DNA of 64,000 bases from the NCBI RefSeq assembly GCF_001700315.1, contig NZ_MASJ01000003.1, positions 372,001-436,000 of the forward strand, given 5' to 3'. Position 1 is the stretch's first letter. Each line of letters starts with the position of its first letter. A model generated the notes under the pieces. That model saw only the letters and a list, made by a program, of their open reading frames with translations, did no database searches and was not told the DNA's origin. Below are positions 18,843 through 28,525 of the stretch, piece after piece. The translations under genes and the position numbers were made by a program. The stretch is from Caryophanon tenue (lineage in GTDB: Bacteria; Bacillota; Bacilli; Bacillales_A; Planococcaceae).

Positions 18843-19319
18843 ATGAGCAATGTAACATCTGTTATAGAAGCGTATGTAACACCTATTGTAGAAGAACTAA
18901 ACTTAGTGCTAGTTGACATTGAGTTTGTTAAAGAAGGTCGTGACTGGTTTTTACGCGTGTATGTAGATACTCCTGAAGGCGGTATTGATATTGAACAATG
19001 CGTACAAGTAAGCGAGCGCTTAAGTCTAGTATTGGATGAAAATGATCCAATCGAAGAAAACTATTACTTAGAAGTGTCATCACCAGGTGCAGAGCGTCCG
19101 TTGAAAAACGAACAAGACTTTAACAATGCCGTTGGAAAGTTAATTTTTGTGAAAACATATGAGCCAATCAAGGACATGAAAGAATTCCTAGGCACGTTAG
19201 ACGCATATGATGGTCAGACATTACAATTAACAATTAAAATTAAAACACGTAAAGTGTCCGTAACAATCGAAAAAGAAAAAGTCGCGCTTGCTCGTCATGC
19301 GATTGACTTTTCAGCATAA
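18843..19319 (+). CDS. rimP: Ribosome maturation factor RimP
   Basis: RimP helps assemble the 30S subunit. The 158-residue protein shows the N-terminal alpha-beta domain with VDIEFVKEGRDWFLRVYVD (about residues 23-41) and GIDIEQCVQVSERLS, then YLEVSSPGAERPLK at the domain boundary (about 75-88) and a C-terminal SH3-like barrel. AGGGGG precedes the ATG. It is the first gene of the rimP-nusA-ylxR-ylxQ-infB unit; length is as in B. subtilis. Confidence 0.96.
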   Translation: MSNVTSVIEAYVTPIVEELNLVLVDIEFVKEGRDWFLRVYVDTPEGGIDIEQCVQVSERLSLVLDENDPIEENYYLEVSSPGAERPLKNEQDFNNAVGKLIFVKTYEPIKDMKEFLGTLDAYDGQTLQLTIKIKTRKVSVTIEKEKVALARHAIDFSA

Positions 19320-19339
19320 TTTTAGGAGTGAACAAACAA

Positions 19340-20473
19340 ATGAGCAGTGAATTGCTAGATGCGCTAGTTGCGCTGGAAACAGAAAAAGGTATCTCACGTG
19401 ATGTGTTAATTGAAGCGATTGAAGCGGCATTAGTGACAGCTTACAAACGTAACTTTAACCAAGCACAAAACGTGCGCGTAGATTTAAATCTTGAAAAAGG
19501 CTCAATGCTTGTGTTCTCACGTAAAGATGTCGTAGAGGAAGTATTTGATGACCGCCTAGAAATTTCATTAGAAGATGCACAAGCTATCAACCCAGTATTT
19601 GAAATCGGTGATATTGTAGAGCAAGAAGTAACACCACGTAACTTCGGGCGTATTGCAGCGCAAACAGCGAAGCAAGTTGTCACACAACGTGTACGTGAAG
19701 CAGAACGCGGTAAAATTTATGAAGAATATGTAGAGCGTGAAGACGATATTTTAACAGGTGTTGTTGAGCGTTTAGATGCACGTAATATTTATGTAGGAAT
19801 CGGTAAAATCGAAGCGGTATTACCAGTGAATGAACAAATTCCTGGTGAATCGTATAATCCACATGACCGCATCAATGTGTACATTACGAAAGTAGAGCGC
19901 ACAACGCGTGGTCCACAAGTAGTAGTATCTCGTACACATCCTGGTTTATTACGTCGCTTATTCGAAAAAGAAGTGCCAGAAATCTTCGAAGGCTTAGTAG
20001 AAATTAAGTCTATCGCTCGTGAAGCGGGCGATCGTTCAAAAATCTCTGTGTTCACAGATAACGAAGAAATCGATCCAGTTGGTTCTTGTGTAGGAACAAA
20101 GGGTGGTCGTGTACAAACAATCGTAAACGAGTTAAACGGTGAGAAAATTGATATCGTGGAGTGGTCAGAAGATCCAATCGTCTTTGTTGCGAATGCACTT
20201 AGCCCATCGAAAGTATTAGATGTACAAGTGAACGAAGAAGAAAAATCGACAACGGTTGTTGTACCGGACTATCAATTATCATTAGCAATCGGTAAACGCG
20301 GTCAAAACGCACGTTTAGCTGCGAAGTTAACAGGTTGGAAAATTGATATTAAGAGTGAAACAGATGCGCGTGAATTAGGTATTTACCCATCTGCAACAAG
20401 CGACTATGTACAAGAGCAATTCGCTCAACAAGAAGAAGTAGCATTTGATTTATACCAAGATGACGAAGAATAA
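19340..20473 (+). CDS. nusA: Transcription termination/antitermination factor NusA
   Basis: NusA binds RNA polymerase and nascent RNA, stimulating pausing and intrinsic termination. The 377-residue product has an N-terminal polymerase-binding domain (1-about 130), an S1 domain (about 135-200) and two KH domains (SCVGTKGGRVQTIVNEL near 250 and LAIGKRGQNARLAAKLTGW near 315). It lacks the extra C-terminal acidic repeats of enterobacterial NusA, as expected for Firmicutes. Start chosen at ATG 19340, preceded by TTAGGAG; GTG 19328 overlaps that site. Confidence 0.97.
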   Translation: MSSELLDALVALETEKGISRDVLIEAIEAALVTAYKRNFNQAQNVRVDLNLEKGSMLVFSRKDVVEEVFDDRLEISLEDAQAINPVFEIGDIVEQEVTPRNFGRIAAQTAKQVVTQRVREAERGKIYEEYVEREDDILTGVVERLDARNIYVGIGKIEAVLPVNEQIPGESYNPHDRINVYITKVERTTRGPQVVVSRTHPGLLRRLFEKEVPEIFEGLVEIKSIAREAGDRSKISVFTDNEEIDPVGSCVGTKGGRVQTIVNELNGEKIDIVEWSEDPIVFVANALSPSKVLDVQVNEEEKSTTVVVPDYQLSLAIGKRGQNARLAAKLTGWKIDIKSETDARELGIYPSATSDYVQEQFAQQEEVAFDLYQDDEE

Positions 20474-20482
20474 TTAATAGTT

Positions 20483-20562
20483 AAGAGTATGCATGTTTAT
20501 AGGCTTGCCACATGCTCGTGGCAACCTATACATATTCTTCAAGGCTCTGTTTCGTGCAGAGC
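20483..20562 (+). promoter_or_regulatory. Two RNA hairpins between nusA and ylxR
   Basis: A large imperfect hairpin spans 20483-20539: AAGAGTATG pairs with CATATTCTT (one G-U) and TATAGG(C)TTGCCAC pairs with GTGGCAACCTATA around a six-base loop. A second hairpin, GCTCTG/CAGAGC, follows at 20544-20562. Neither is followed by a proper T-run, so they look like processing or stability elements rather than terminators. Confidence 0.55.
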
Positions 20563-20601
20563 GTATTCTTTAAAGTCGATTGAAAAGGAAAGGTGATTCT
20601 C

Positions 20602-20880
20602 ATGGCGATCCAAAAGAAAGTACCTTTACGTAAGTGTGTCGCTACGGGTGAAATGTTGCCGAAAAAGTCGATGATTCGCGTAGTGCGTTCAAAAGAAGGC
20701 GAAGTATCTGTAGACCTTACAGGTAAGAAGTCTGGACGAGGGGCATATGTTTCAAAATCCGAGCAAGCAGTAGAAATTGCCCGTAAGAAAAATGTTTTAG
20801 GTCATCATTTAGAGGCGCAAGTGCCTGAGGAAGTGTACGAAGAGCTTATTCGCGTAATTCGTCGAGAAAGTATTTTATGA
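20602..20880 (+). CDS. rnpM: YlxR/RnpM family RNA-binding protein
   Basis: YlxR (RnpM in B. subtilis) is a small RNA-binding protein reported to bind and inhibit the RNase P RNA. The 92-residue product has the family's opening PLRKCVATGEMLPKKSMIRVV and the GRGAYV segment. The ATG is preceded by AAAGGTGA. Its TGA overlaps the start of ylxQ. The neighbourhood nusA-ylxR-ylxQ-infB is conserved in Firmicutes. Confidence 0.9.
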   Translation: MAIQKKVPLRKCVATGEMLPKKSMIRVVRSKEGEVSVDLTGKKSGRGAYVSKSEQAVEIARKKNVLGHHLEAQVPEEVYEELIRVIRRESIL

Positions 20881-21200
20881 TGACAGCACAGCAACAAATT
20901 ATCCAAATGCTTGGTCTTGCAGCGCGCGCGCGCAAAATCATTTCTGGTGAAGAACTTGTTGTGACTGCCGTTCGTAACGGTTCAGCGAAGCTAGTCTTCC
21001 TTGCAGGTGATGCATCAAAAAACAGCAATAAAAAAATTCAAGATAAATGCACGTATTACAAAGTGCCGTATACGATTTTTGGAGATCGTTATACACTTGG
21101 ACAAGCAACAGGGAAAGAAGCGCGTGTCACAGTGGCTATCACCGATGCAGGCTTTGCGAAAAAGTTGAAAAGCTTAATTGCACTGCTGGATGAAGCGTAA
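20877..21200 (+). CDS. ylxQ: YlxQ, L7Ae-family RNA-binding protein
   Basis: The 107-residue product belongs to the L7Ae/L30e/S12e family of kink-turn RNA binders, with IIQMLGLAARARKIISGEELV (residues 6-26), KLVFLAGDASKNS and the C-terminal AVAITDAGFAKKL-like block. Role in B. subtilis is not settled. Two consecutive ATG codons occur (20877 and 20880), the first overlapping the ylxR stop, so translation is probably coupled. Confidence 0.88.
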   Translation: MMTAQQQIIQMLGLAARARKIISGEELVVTAVRNGSAKLVFLAGDASKNSNKKIQDKCTYYKVPYTIFGDRYTLGQATGKEARVTVAITDAGFAKKLKSLIALLDEA

Positions 21201-21277
21201 CACCAAAAAACGGAACATACGTCTTTACACGTATGCACAAAAAATCTATGAAAGAAAAAGGGTATTAAAATATAGAT

Positions 21278-23176
21278 ATGACACAAAATAACAATAATCG
21301 TAATAATAACAACAACAATCGTCGCGGGGGCCAACGCCCGAAAGGTATTAACGGAGGTAAACGTCGTCCACAACGTACGCACCAACCTCAAGTACCAATG
21401 AAACAAAAAGAATTACCAGAAAAAATTACTTTCTATGAATCATTAACAGTAGCGGAGTTAGGGAAAAAATTACACCGCGAACCTTCTGAAGTCATTAAAA
21501 AATTATTTATGCTTGGCGTAATGGCTACAATTAACCAAGAGCTAGATAAAGATGCAATTGAGTTAATTTGTGCTGAGTACGGAGTAGAAGTAGAAGAAGA
21601 AGTACGCATCGACAAAACAGATTTAGACACGTACTTTGACGAGTCAATCGTAGAAGTGGATGAAAATGCTTTAACAGAACGTCCACCAGTTGTAACAATT
21701 ATGGGTCACGTTGACCACGGTAAAACAACATTATTAGACTCGATTCGTAACACGAAGGTAACTGCAGGAGAAGCTGGTGGTATTACACAGCATATCGGTG
21801 CATACCAAGTAGAAGCAAACGGCAAGAAAGTATCATTTTTAGATACACCTGGTCACGCCGCATTCACAACAATGCGTGCACGTGGCGCATCTGTAACAGA
21901 TATCGCAATTATCGTAGTAGCTGCTGATGACGGTGTAATGCCTCAAACAGTTGAAGCGATTAACCATGCGAAAGCTGCAGAAGTACCGATTATCGTAGCG
22001 GTAAACAAAATGGATAAACCATCTGCAAACCCGGACCGTGTACAACAAGAGTTAACAGAACACGGCTTAGTACCAGAAGCTTGGGGCGGGGACACAATCT
22101 TCGTACCAATTTCAGCTTTAAAAGGTGAAGGTATTGACGAGTTATTAGAAATGGTATTATTAACAGCCGAGGTAGCAGAATTAAAAGCGAACCCAACACG
22201 TTCAGCAATCGGTTCTGTAATCGAAGCACAATTAGATAAAGGTCGCGGTGCTGTTGCGACGTTATTAGTACAAGATGGTACATTACGTGTTGGTGACCCA
22301 ATCGTAGTTGGTCATGCTTATGGCCGCGTACGTGCAATGGTAAATGACATTGGTCGTCGTGTAAAAGAAGCAGGTCCATCAATGCCAATCGAAGTAACAG
22401 GCTTAAACGAAGTACCACAAGCGGGTGACCGTTTCGTAGTATTCGAAGATGAAAAAACAGCTCGTCAAGTTGGTGAGTCTCGTTCAATGACAGCTATTCA
22501 AGCACAACGTTCAGAAAAAACACGTGTAACGCTTGATAACTTATTCGAACAAATGAGCCAAGGCGAAATGAAAGAGCTTAACTTAATCGTCAAAGCTGAC
22601 GTACAAGGTACAGTAGAAGCAATGGCCGCATCATTAATGAAAATCGATGTAGAAGGCGTAAACGTGCGTATTATTCACACGGGCGCTGGTGCAATTACAG
22701 AGTCAGATATTTCATTAGCAGCCGCTTCAAACGCAATCGTAATCGGCTTCAACGTGCGTCCAGATGTAAATGCAAAACGCGCAGCTGAAGAAGAAGGCGT
22801 AGACATTCGTTTACACCGTATCATCTACAAAGTAATCGAAGAAATTGAGCAAGCGATGAAAGGTTTACTTGACCCTGAATTCGAAGAAAAAGTTGTTGGA
22901 CAAGCGGAAGTTCGTCAAACAATTAAAGTATCAAAAGTTGGTACAATTGCTGGTTCTTACGTAATCGAAGGTAAGATGGTTCGTGATGCAGGTGTACGTG
23001 TTATTCGTGAAGGTATCGTTGTATTCGAAGGTGAATTAGATTCATTAAAACGTTTCAAAGACGATGCAAAAGAAGTAGCACGTGGTTACGAGTGTGGTAT
23101 TACAATTAAAGCGTATAACGACGTTAAAGAAGGCGACATTATCGAAGCCTTCGTAATGGAAGAAATTAAACGCTAA
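21278..23176 (+). CDS. infB: Translation initiation factor IF-2, N-terminally short
   Basis: IF2 is the GTPase that places fMet-tRNA on the ribosome. The 632-residue protein has an Asn/Arg-rich start (residues 4-40), one IF2_N domain (about 49-100), the G domain with [11 protein letters not shown] (about 140-150), DTPGH and NKMD, and the C-terminal fMet-tRNA binding domains. B. subtilis IF2 is 716 residues with an additional N-terminal domain, absent here. An in-frame TAA lies nine bases before the ATG, so no longer form exists in this frame. The site is poor: GGG is 15 bases upstream in AT-rich sequence. A tiny 11-codon ORF (21233-21268) precedes it. Confidence 0.94.
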   Translation: MTQNNNNRNNNNNNRRGGQRPKGINGGKRRPQRTHQPQVPMKQKELPEKITFYESLTVAELGKKLHREPSEVIKKLFMLGVMATINQELDKDAIELICAEYGVEVEEEVRIDKTDLDTYFDESIVEVDENALTERPPVVTIMGHVDHGKTTLLDSIRNTKVTAGEAGGITQHIGAYQVEANGKKVSFLDTPGHAAFTTMRARGASVTDIAIIVVAADDGVMPQTVEAINHAKAAEVPIIVAVNKMDKPSANPDRVQQELTEHGLVPEAWGGDTIFVPISALKGEGIDELLEMVLLTAEVAELKANPTRSAIGSVIEAQLDKGRGAVATLLVQDGTLRVGDPIVVGHAYGRVRAMVNDIGRRVKEAGPSMPIEVTGLNEVPQAGDRFVVFEDEKTARQVGESRSMTAIQAQRSEKTRVTLDNLFEQMSQGEMKELNLIVKADVQGTVEAMAASLMKIDVEGVNVRIIHTGAGAITESDISLAAASNAIVIGFNVRPDVNAKRAAEEEGVDIRLHRIIYKVIEEIEQAMKGLLDPEFEEKVVGQAEVRQTIKVSKVGTIAGSYVIEGKMVRDAGVRVIREGIVVFEGELDSLKRFKDDAKEVARGYECGITIKAYNDVKEGDIIEAFVMEEIKR

Positions 23177-23454
23177 TGATTGTTTACGCTGAATGTGAAT
23201 TTATGATCCATACAGCACACTCGTTAAAAGAAAAGCGCGCCGTCTTACAAAAAATGACGATGCGCACAAAGCAAAAATTTAATGTGTCAATTGCAGAAAT
23301 TGACCATCAAAATGTATGGCAACGAACGCGACTCGCGCTCGTTGCTGTTGCATCTTCAAAGCTTGCAGCGGAGAAGGAAATTCAACGAGCCTTACGTTTT
23401 TTAGAGTCGAACCCTGAATGGGAACAACTCGACGTTTGGACCGAAAACTTATAA
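23176..23454 (+). CDS. ylxP: YlxP family protein (DUF503)
   Basis: The 92-residue product matches the DUF503/YlxP family, found between infB and rbfA in Firmicutes, with the opening CEFMIHTAHSLKEKRAVLQKM and a central FNVSIAEIDHQNVWQRTRLA. The role is unproven; the location suggests ribosome or translation work. Its ATG shares the last base of the infB stop (TAATG). Confidence 0.88.
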   Translation: MIVYAECEFMIHTAHSLKEKRAVLQKMTMRTKQKFNVSIAEIDHQNVWQRTRLALVAVASSKLAAEKEIQRALRFLESNPEWEQLDVWTENL

Positions 23455-23468
23455 AGAGGTGACATGAG

Positions 23469-23813
23469 ATGTCTTTACGTTCAAATCGTGTTGCAGAGCA
23501 AATGAAAAAAGAACTTGGTGAAATTATTACACGCAAAATTAAAGACCCACGCGTAGGATTTGTAACGGTTACAGATGTAGCAGTTACAGGGGATTTACAA
23601 CAAGCGACTGTATATATTACTTCACTAGGGAACGACCGCGAACGCGCTGAAACGTTACAAGCCCTGGAAAAAGCTTCAGGCTTTATTCGTTCAGAAATCG
23701 GTTCACGTATTCGTTTACGTCGTACACCAGAAATTTTCTTCGAGTTTGATTCTGCGATTGAATACGGAAACAAAATCGACGCATTACTTCGTTCATTACA
23801 CGAAGAGAAATAA
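23469..23813 (+). CDS. rbfA: Ribosome-binding factor A
   Basis: RbfA binds the immature 30S subunit and helps 16S rRNA 5' processing, especially in the cold. The 114-residue KH-like protein shows [34 protein letters not shown] (family signature, in two halves) and the [21 protein letters not shown] end. AAGAGGTGACATGAG precedes the start. A terminator follows. Confidence 0.96.
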   Translation: MSLRSNRVAEQMKKELGEIITRKIKDPRVGFVTVTDVAVTGDLQQATVYITSLGNDRERAETLQALEKASGFIRSEIGSRIRLRRTPEIFFEFDSAIEYGNKIDALLRSLHEEK

Positions 23814-23822
23814 TGTACAAGT

Positions 23823-23860
23823 AAGCCTGCTCTGCATGAATTATGCAGGCAGGCTTTTTT
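23823..23860 (+). terminator. Terminator after rbfA
   Basis: Hairpin AGCCTGC/GCAGGCT extended by TGCAT/ATGCA with small internal mismatch, followed by six T. Confidence 0.85.
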
Positions 23861-23887
23861 ATGTATACATTGGAGGAGGCAATTACC

Positions 23888-24799
23888 ATGAACGGAATTA
23901 TTCCATTGTGGAAAGAGCGTGGCATGACAAGTCATGACTGCGTATTTAAACTACGTAAAATTTTGCATACGAAAAAGGTGGGGCATACCGGTACACTAGA
24001 TCCGGGTGTTGAGGGTGTATTACCAATTTGTATCGGTACAGCAACGCGCATTGCGGAATATTTAACAGATGCTGGTAAAACGTATGAGGCGGTCATCTCG
24101 ATTAGCCGTACGACAACAACTGAAGACGCTGAAGGCGAGACCGTTTTAGAAAATACAGAAATGAAGTCATTTAGCCGTGCGCAAATTGAAGAGGTGCTAG
24201 CCTCATTAACAGGCGTTATTTCGCAAACACCACCGATGTATTCAGCGGTTAAAGTAAACGGTAAAAAATTATATGAATATGCACGCGCAGGTCAAGAGGT
24301 GGAACGTCCAACGCGCCAAGTGACGATTCATGAGCTGCTATTACTGGACGATGCGCAGCAATTTGATGGGCAAGATGTGCGTTTTTCTGTACGTGTAAAA
24401 TGCAGTAAAGGGACGTATATTCGTACGCTTGCTGTTCAAATTGGGGAAGCGCTTGGGTATCCTGCACATATGCATGAGCTTGTACGTACAGCGTCAGGTT
24501 CATTCTCACAAACGAACTGCTTTACACTTGCACAAGTAGCTGAGTTAATGGAAGCCGGTCATATTGACGAGGCACTTTTACCAGTAGAACATGCATTGCG
24601 CGATTATCCGTACGTTGAAATTACAGCGGATGTTGACAAACAAATCCATAACGGACAAGTGCTTCCATCACACACATTGCTGACAGAACATGATAAAGTA
24701 GTATTTGGGAAGAATGAAAAAGCGGTTGCCGTTTATATTGCGCATCCGACAAAACCAGGTATGATGAAGCCTGATAAAATGTTTCCGAATGTAAACTAG
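23888..24799 (+). CDS. truB: tRNA pseudouridine-55 synthase
   Basis: TruB converts U55 of tRNA to pseudouridine in the T-loop. The 303-residue enzyme has GMTSHDCVFKLRK, the catalytic HTGTLDPGVEGVLP (active-site Asp about residue 38) and SKGTYIRTLAVQIG. Start chosen at the ATG preceded by GGAGGAGG, giving MNGIIPLWKERG as in the family; the frame is open further upstream through the terminator. ribF follows after 15 bases. Confidence 0.96.
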   Translation: MNGIIPLWKERGMTSHDCVFKLRKILHTKKVGHTGTLDPGVEGVLPICIGTATRIAEYLTDAGKTYEAVISISRTTTTEDAEGETVLENTEMKSFSRAQIEEVLASLTGVISQTPPMYSAVKVNGKKLYEYARAGQEVERPTRQVTIHELLLLDDAQQFDGQDVRFSVRVKCSKGTYIRTLAVQIGEALGYPAHMHELVRTASGSFSQTNCFTLAQVAELMEAGHIDEALLPVEHALRDYPYVEITADVDKQIHNGQVLPSHTLLTEHDKVVFGKNEKAVAVYIAHPTKPGMMKPDKMFPNVN

Positions 24800-24814
24800 A
24801 AGGGGGATTTGACG

Positions 24815-25753
24815 GTGGACGTCATTCATTTAAAATATCCACATCAAATTGATACACATGTAGAAGCAACATCTTTAGCAATCGGTTTTTTTGACGGTGT
24901 TCACCGAGGGCATCAAGCGGTTATTAAGCAGGCACAGCAAAAAGCGACAGCATTAGGTGTGAAAAGTGCCGTTATGACGTTTGATCCGCATCCATCGATT
25001 GTATTAGGTGGGCGCAATGAACGCGTGTTTTATATTACATTACTAGAAGAGAAGTTAGCGATTTTAGAAAAGTTGGGCGTGGATGTTGTATACGTTGCGC
25101 ATTTCACATCAGAGCTTGCACAACTATCACCAGCGGCATTTGTTGAAACGTTTTTACATAAGTTAAATGTGAAGCATGTCACAGCAGGATTTGATTTTAC
25201 ATTTGGTGCGTTCGGTAAAGGCACGATGGCAGATATGAAAGCTTTAGCAAATGGTGCATATGGCGTTACGGTCATTGAAAAGCAAGAATGTGAAGCGGAG
25301 AAAATTAGCTCAACACGTATTCGCCAAGTGCTACAAGCTGGGGATATGGAGCAAGCAACGACACTACTAGGTCGACCATTTACAACAGCGGGTATCGTCG
25401 TACATGGCGATAAGCGTGGTCGTTTACTTGGTTTCCCAACAGCCAATGTGCAAGAAAAAGAAGGCAGCTTTACACCAGCAGTAGGCGTGTATGCAGTACG
25501 TCTATGCTTACAAAATCAATGGTTTGATGGCGTATGCAATGTTGGGTACAAACCAACGTTTAAAAACCCTGAGGAAAAGCAACTTTCGATTGAAGTACAT
25601 GTCTTTGACTTTGCAAAAGATATTTACGGAGAAGAAGTCGTGGTCGCGTGGCATAAATATTTACGCAATGAACGTAAATTTGATGGGTTAGATGCATTAA
25701 AAGCACAGCTAGAAATCGATAAGCAACAAGCGCTCGATTATTTTGCACAATAG
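24815..25753 (+). CDS. ribF: Bifunctional riboflavin kinase/FAD synthetase
   Basis: RibF (RibC in B. subtilis) phosphorylates riboflavin to FMN and adenylates FMN to FAD. The 312-residue protein has the nucleotidyltransferase motif GFFDGVHRGHQ (about residues 23-33) and ISSTRIRQVL, then the flavokinase domain with GRLLGFPTANV (about 202-212). Start chosen at GTG 24815, eight bases after AAGGGGG; TTG 24809 is too close to that site. It is in the usual truB-ribF-rpsO order. Confidence 0.95.
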   Translation: MDVIHLKYPHQIDTHVEATSLAIGFFDGVHRGHQAVIKQAQQKATALGVKSAVMTFDPHPSIVLGGRNERVFYITLLEEKLAILEKLGVDVVYVAHFTSELAQLSPAAFVETFLHKLNVKHVTAGFDFTFGAFGKGTMADMKALANGAYGVTVIEKQECEAEKISSTRIRQVLQAGDMEQATTLLGRPFTTAGIVVHGDKRGRLLGFPTANVQEKEGSFTPAVGVYAVRLCLQNQWFDGVCNVGYKPTFKNPEEKQLSIEVHVFDFAKDIYGEEVVVAWHKYLRNERKFDGLDALKAQLEIDKQQALDYFAQ

Positions 25754-25783
25754 TTGCACCGATGAAAGCGACTGTGCTATAAT
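25754..25783 (+). promoter_or_regulatory. Sigma-A promoter for rpsO
   Basis: TTGCAC and a perfect TATAAT with an 18-base spacer and a TG extended -10. Confidence 0.8.
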
Positions 25784-25811
25784 GCTAAAGTATGTTAATT
25801 TAGCATACAAA

Positions 25812-25857
25812 CCTTAGCTAGGTAGTGCGTTTCTCCAAACGGTTACTTTGCTAACGG
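25812..25857 (+). promoter_or_regulatory. Candidate S15 autoregulatory leader
   Basis: The rpsO leader folds as a stacked hairpin: CC..TTAGC with GCTAA..GG, then GTAG with TTAC, then CGTTT with AAACG around a CTCC loop. S15 leaders controlling rpsO are known in Gram-positives; similarity to the published class was not checked. Confidence 0.5.
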
Positions 25858-25889
25858 GGATATTATAAATACTAGGAGGTCCATTCAAC

Positions 25890-26159
25890 ATGGCAATTAC
25901 ACAACAACGTAAAAACGAACTTATCGCTGAGTTCCGTACTCACGAGAGCGACACTGGTTCACCAGAAGTACAAATCGCTGTATTAACTGCAGAGATCAAC
26001 GCTTTAAACGCTCACTTACAAACACACAAAAAAGATTTCCACTCTCAACGTGGTCTTTTAAAAATGGTAGGTAAACGCCGTCATTTATTAAAATACTTAC
26101 GTGAAACTGATGTACAACGCTACCGTGAATTAATTCAACGTTTAGGTTTACGTCGTTAA
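25890..26159 (+). CDS. rpsO: 30S ribosomal protein S15
   Basis: S15 is a primary 16S rRNA binder of the platform. The 89-residue product is full length with the signatures [44 protein letters not shown] and [18 protein letters not shown] precedes the ATG. It has its own promoter and structured leader and is followed by a terminator before pnp, the classical rpsO-pnp pair. Confidence 0.98.
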   Translation: MAITQQRKNELIAEFRTHESDTGSPEVQIAVLTAEINALNAHLQTHKKDFHSQRGLLKMVGKRRHLLKYLRETDVQRYRELIQRLGLRR

Positions 26160-26174
26160 TCTTTGCGCATAACA

Positions 26175-26205
26175 TAAAAAGCGGGAGTATTCCCGCTTTT
26201 TATTT
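26175..26205 (+). terminator. Terminator after rpsO
   Basis: Hairpin AAAAAGCGGGA/TCCCGCTTTTT with a very short loop, followed by ATTTAT. Confidence 0.85.
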
Positions 26206-26335
26206 ATGTACCGAATGCTCCTCAGCCAATTAACTTCAAATATTCAATAAAAATTTTCGCATATAAATATGAATTTTGGTACACTTTAGTATGATACATA
26301 TTCGATGAAGTGTACATGAGAAAGGGGTTCAGTAA

Positions 26336-28447
26336 ATGAACGACAAAAAAGTCTATTCGTATGAATGGGCTGGCCGTCCTTTAGTAGTAGAAGTAGGACA
26401 GTTAGCAAAACAAGCAAATGGTGCGGCAATGGTACGCTACGGTGAAACCGCTGTACTTGCAACGGCAACAATGTCAAAAGAAGCAAAAGCAACAGATTTC
26501 TTCCCACTAACAGTAAACTATGAAGAGCGTTTATACGCAGCAGGTAAAATTCCAGGAGGCTTCATCAAACGTGAAGGTCGTCCATCGGAAAATGCTGTTT
26601 TAACGTCTCGTTTAATTGACCGTCCAATCCGTCCAATGTTCCCAGATGGTTTCCGTAATGAAGTACAATCAATTTTAATGGTAATGTCAAATGACCAAGA
26701 TTGCCCAGCAGATGTAGCAGCAATGTTTGGCTCTTCATTATCTTTAGCTATTTCTGATATTCCATTCGATGGCCCAATCGCAGGTGTACACGTTGGTTAT
26801 ATTGATGGTGAATTCGTTGTCAACCCAACAGTAGAGCAAGCCGCTTTATCAACAGTTCACTTAACAGTAGCTGGTAATAAAGATGCGATTAACATGGTAG
26901 AAGCAGGCGCATTAGAAGTACCTGAAGAAATTATGTTAGAAGCGATTATGTTTGGTCACGATGAAATTAAAAAATTAATCGCATTCCAAGAGCAAATTGT
27001 TGCTGAAGTTGGTAAAGAGAAGAAAGAAGTCGTTCTTTACGAATTAGATGCTGAATTAACGGCTGCCATTAAAGCAGATGCAGAAGCAGATATGAACACA
27101 GCTATTCAAACTGTGGACAAGCAACAACGTGAAGTCAATATCACAGCTGTTAAAACACGTGTAATTGAAGCATACGAAGCACAAGAAGCTGACGAAAGTA
27201 CAATGAAACAAGTCAAAGCCATTTTAGATAAAATGGTAAAAGACGAAGTACGTCGTTTAATTACAGAAGATAAAGTGCGTCCAGATGGTCGTAAACAAGA
27301 CGAAATTCGTCCATTATCATCTGAAGTGGATTTATTACCACGTGCACACGGTTCAGCAATGTTCACGCGTGGACAAACACAAGCTTTATCAATTTGTACA
27401 TTAGGGCCACTAGGTGATGTACAAATTATTGACGGATTAGGTGCAGAAGAGTCAAAACGCTTCATGCATCACTATAACTTCCCAGCATTCTCTGTAGGTG
27501 AAACAGGTCGTTACGGTTCTCCAGGTCGTCGTGAAATCGGTCACGGTGCATTAGGTGAGCGTGCTATTTTAGCTGTATTACCGTCAGAAGAGGAATTCCC
27601 ATATGCAATTCGTTGTGTAGCGGAAGTTTTAGAGTCAAACGGTTCAACATCACAAGCGTCAATTTGTGCATCAGTAATGTCTCTAATGGCTGCAGGTGTA
27701 CCAATTAAAGCACCAGTTGCAGGTATTGCGATGGGTCTTGTGAAAAAAGGTGAGCATTACACAGTATTAACAGATATTCAAGGTATGGAAGACCATTTAG
27801 GCGACATGGACTTTAAAGTTGCAGGTACGGCTAAAGGTGTTACAGCACTACAAATGGATATTAAAATCGACGGTTTATCACGTGATATTTTAGAAGAAGC
27901 GTTAACGCAAGCGAAAATTGGACGTATGCAAATTTTAGACCATATGTTAACAACAATTGCTGAATCTCGTACAACGTTATCTCAATACGCACCGAAAATC
28001 GTAACGATTAAAATTAACCCAGACAAAATCCGCGACGTTATCGGACCAGGTGGGAAACAAATTAACAAAATTATCGACGAAACAGGCGTTAAAATTGATA
28101 CAGAGCAAGACGGTACAATTTTCATCGCATCTTCTGATGAAGCGATGATTGCGCGTGCAAAAGAAATTATCGAATCAATCGTACGTGAAGCTAAAGTAGG
28201 CGAGTACTACATGGGTACAGTAAAGCGTATTGAAAAATTCGGTGCATTCGTTGAAATCTTCACAGGTAAAGATGGTTTATTACACATCTCTGAAATTCAA
28301 GAAGAGCGCACAAAAGAAGTAGAAGACGTACTAAAACTTGGCGATCAATTATTAGTGAAATGTATTGAAATCGACAAGCAAGGTCGCGTAAACTTATCAC
28401 GTAAAATTGTCTTAAAAGAAGAAAAGGAACGCGCTGAGCAACAATAA
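26336..28447 (+). CDS. pnp: Polyribonucleotide nucleotidyltransferase (PNPase)
   Basis: PNPase degrades RNA 3'-5' by phosphorolysis. The 703-residue protein has two RNase PH domains separated by a helical domain (second begins near [17 protein letters not shown], about residue 318), a KH domain ([16 protein letters not shown], about 566-581) and an S1 domain ([14 protein letters not shown], about 626-639). The ATG has AAAGGGG upstream. Length equals B. subtilis PnpA. Pnp works with RNase Y and RNase J2, both also encoded in this window. Confidence 0.97.
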   Translation: MNDKKVYSYEWAGRPLVVEVGQLAKQANGAAMVRYGETAVLATATMSKEAKATDFFPLTVNYEERLYAAGKIPGGFIKREGRPSENAVLTSRLIDRPIRPMFPDGFRNEVQSILMVMSNDQDCPADVAAMFGSSLSLAISDIPFDGPIAGVHVGYIDGEFVVNPTVEQAALSTVHLTVAGNKDAINMVEAGALEVPEEIMLEAIMFGHDEIKKLIAFQEQIVAEVGKEKKEVVLYELDAELTAAIKADAEADMNTAIQTVDKQQREVNITAVKTRVIEAYEAQEADESTMKQVKAILDKMVKDEVRRLITEDKVRPDGRKQDEIRPLSSEVDLLPRAHGSAMFTRGQTQALSICTLGPLGDVQIIDGLGAEESKRFMHHYNFPAFSVGETGRYGSPGRREIGHGALGERAILAVLPSEEEFPYAIRCVAEVLESNGSTSQASICASVMSLMAAGVPIKAPVAGIAMGLVKKGEHYTVLTDIQGMEDHLGDMDFKVAGTAKGVTALQMDIKIDGLSRDILEEALTQAKIGRMQILDHMLTTIAESRTTLSQYAPKIVTIKINPDKIRDVIGPGGKQINKIIDETGVKIDTEQDGTIFIASSDEAMIARAKEIIESIVREAKVGEYYMGTVKRIEKFGAFVEIFTGKDGLLHISEIQEERTKEVEDVLKLGDQLLVKCIEIDKQGRVNLSRKIVLKEEKERAEQQ

Positions 28448-28467
28448 GAGGCGTTTCATTATATATC

Positions 28468-28500
28468 GGGGGCTGCGTGAGAATGCGCAGTCCCTTTTTA
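28468..28500 (+). terminator. Terminator after pnp
   Basis: Hairpin GGGGGCTGCG/CGCAGTCCC (one G-U) followed by TTTTTATA. Confidence 0.85.
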
Positions 28501-28525
28501 TATGCATGACAAAAGGAGTGTTTGA

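Noticed and set aside
21990-22487. 165-codon minus-strand ORF opposite infB
   Set aside because: Its Leu/Arg/His-rich composition mirrors infB codons; no ribosome binding site.
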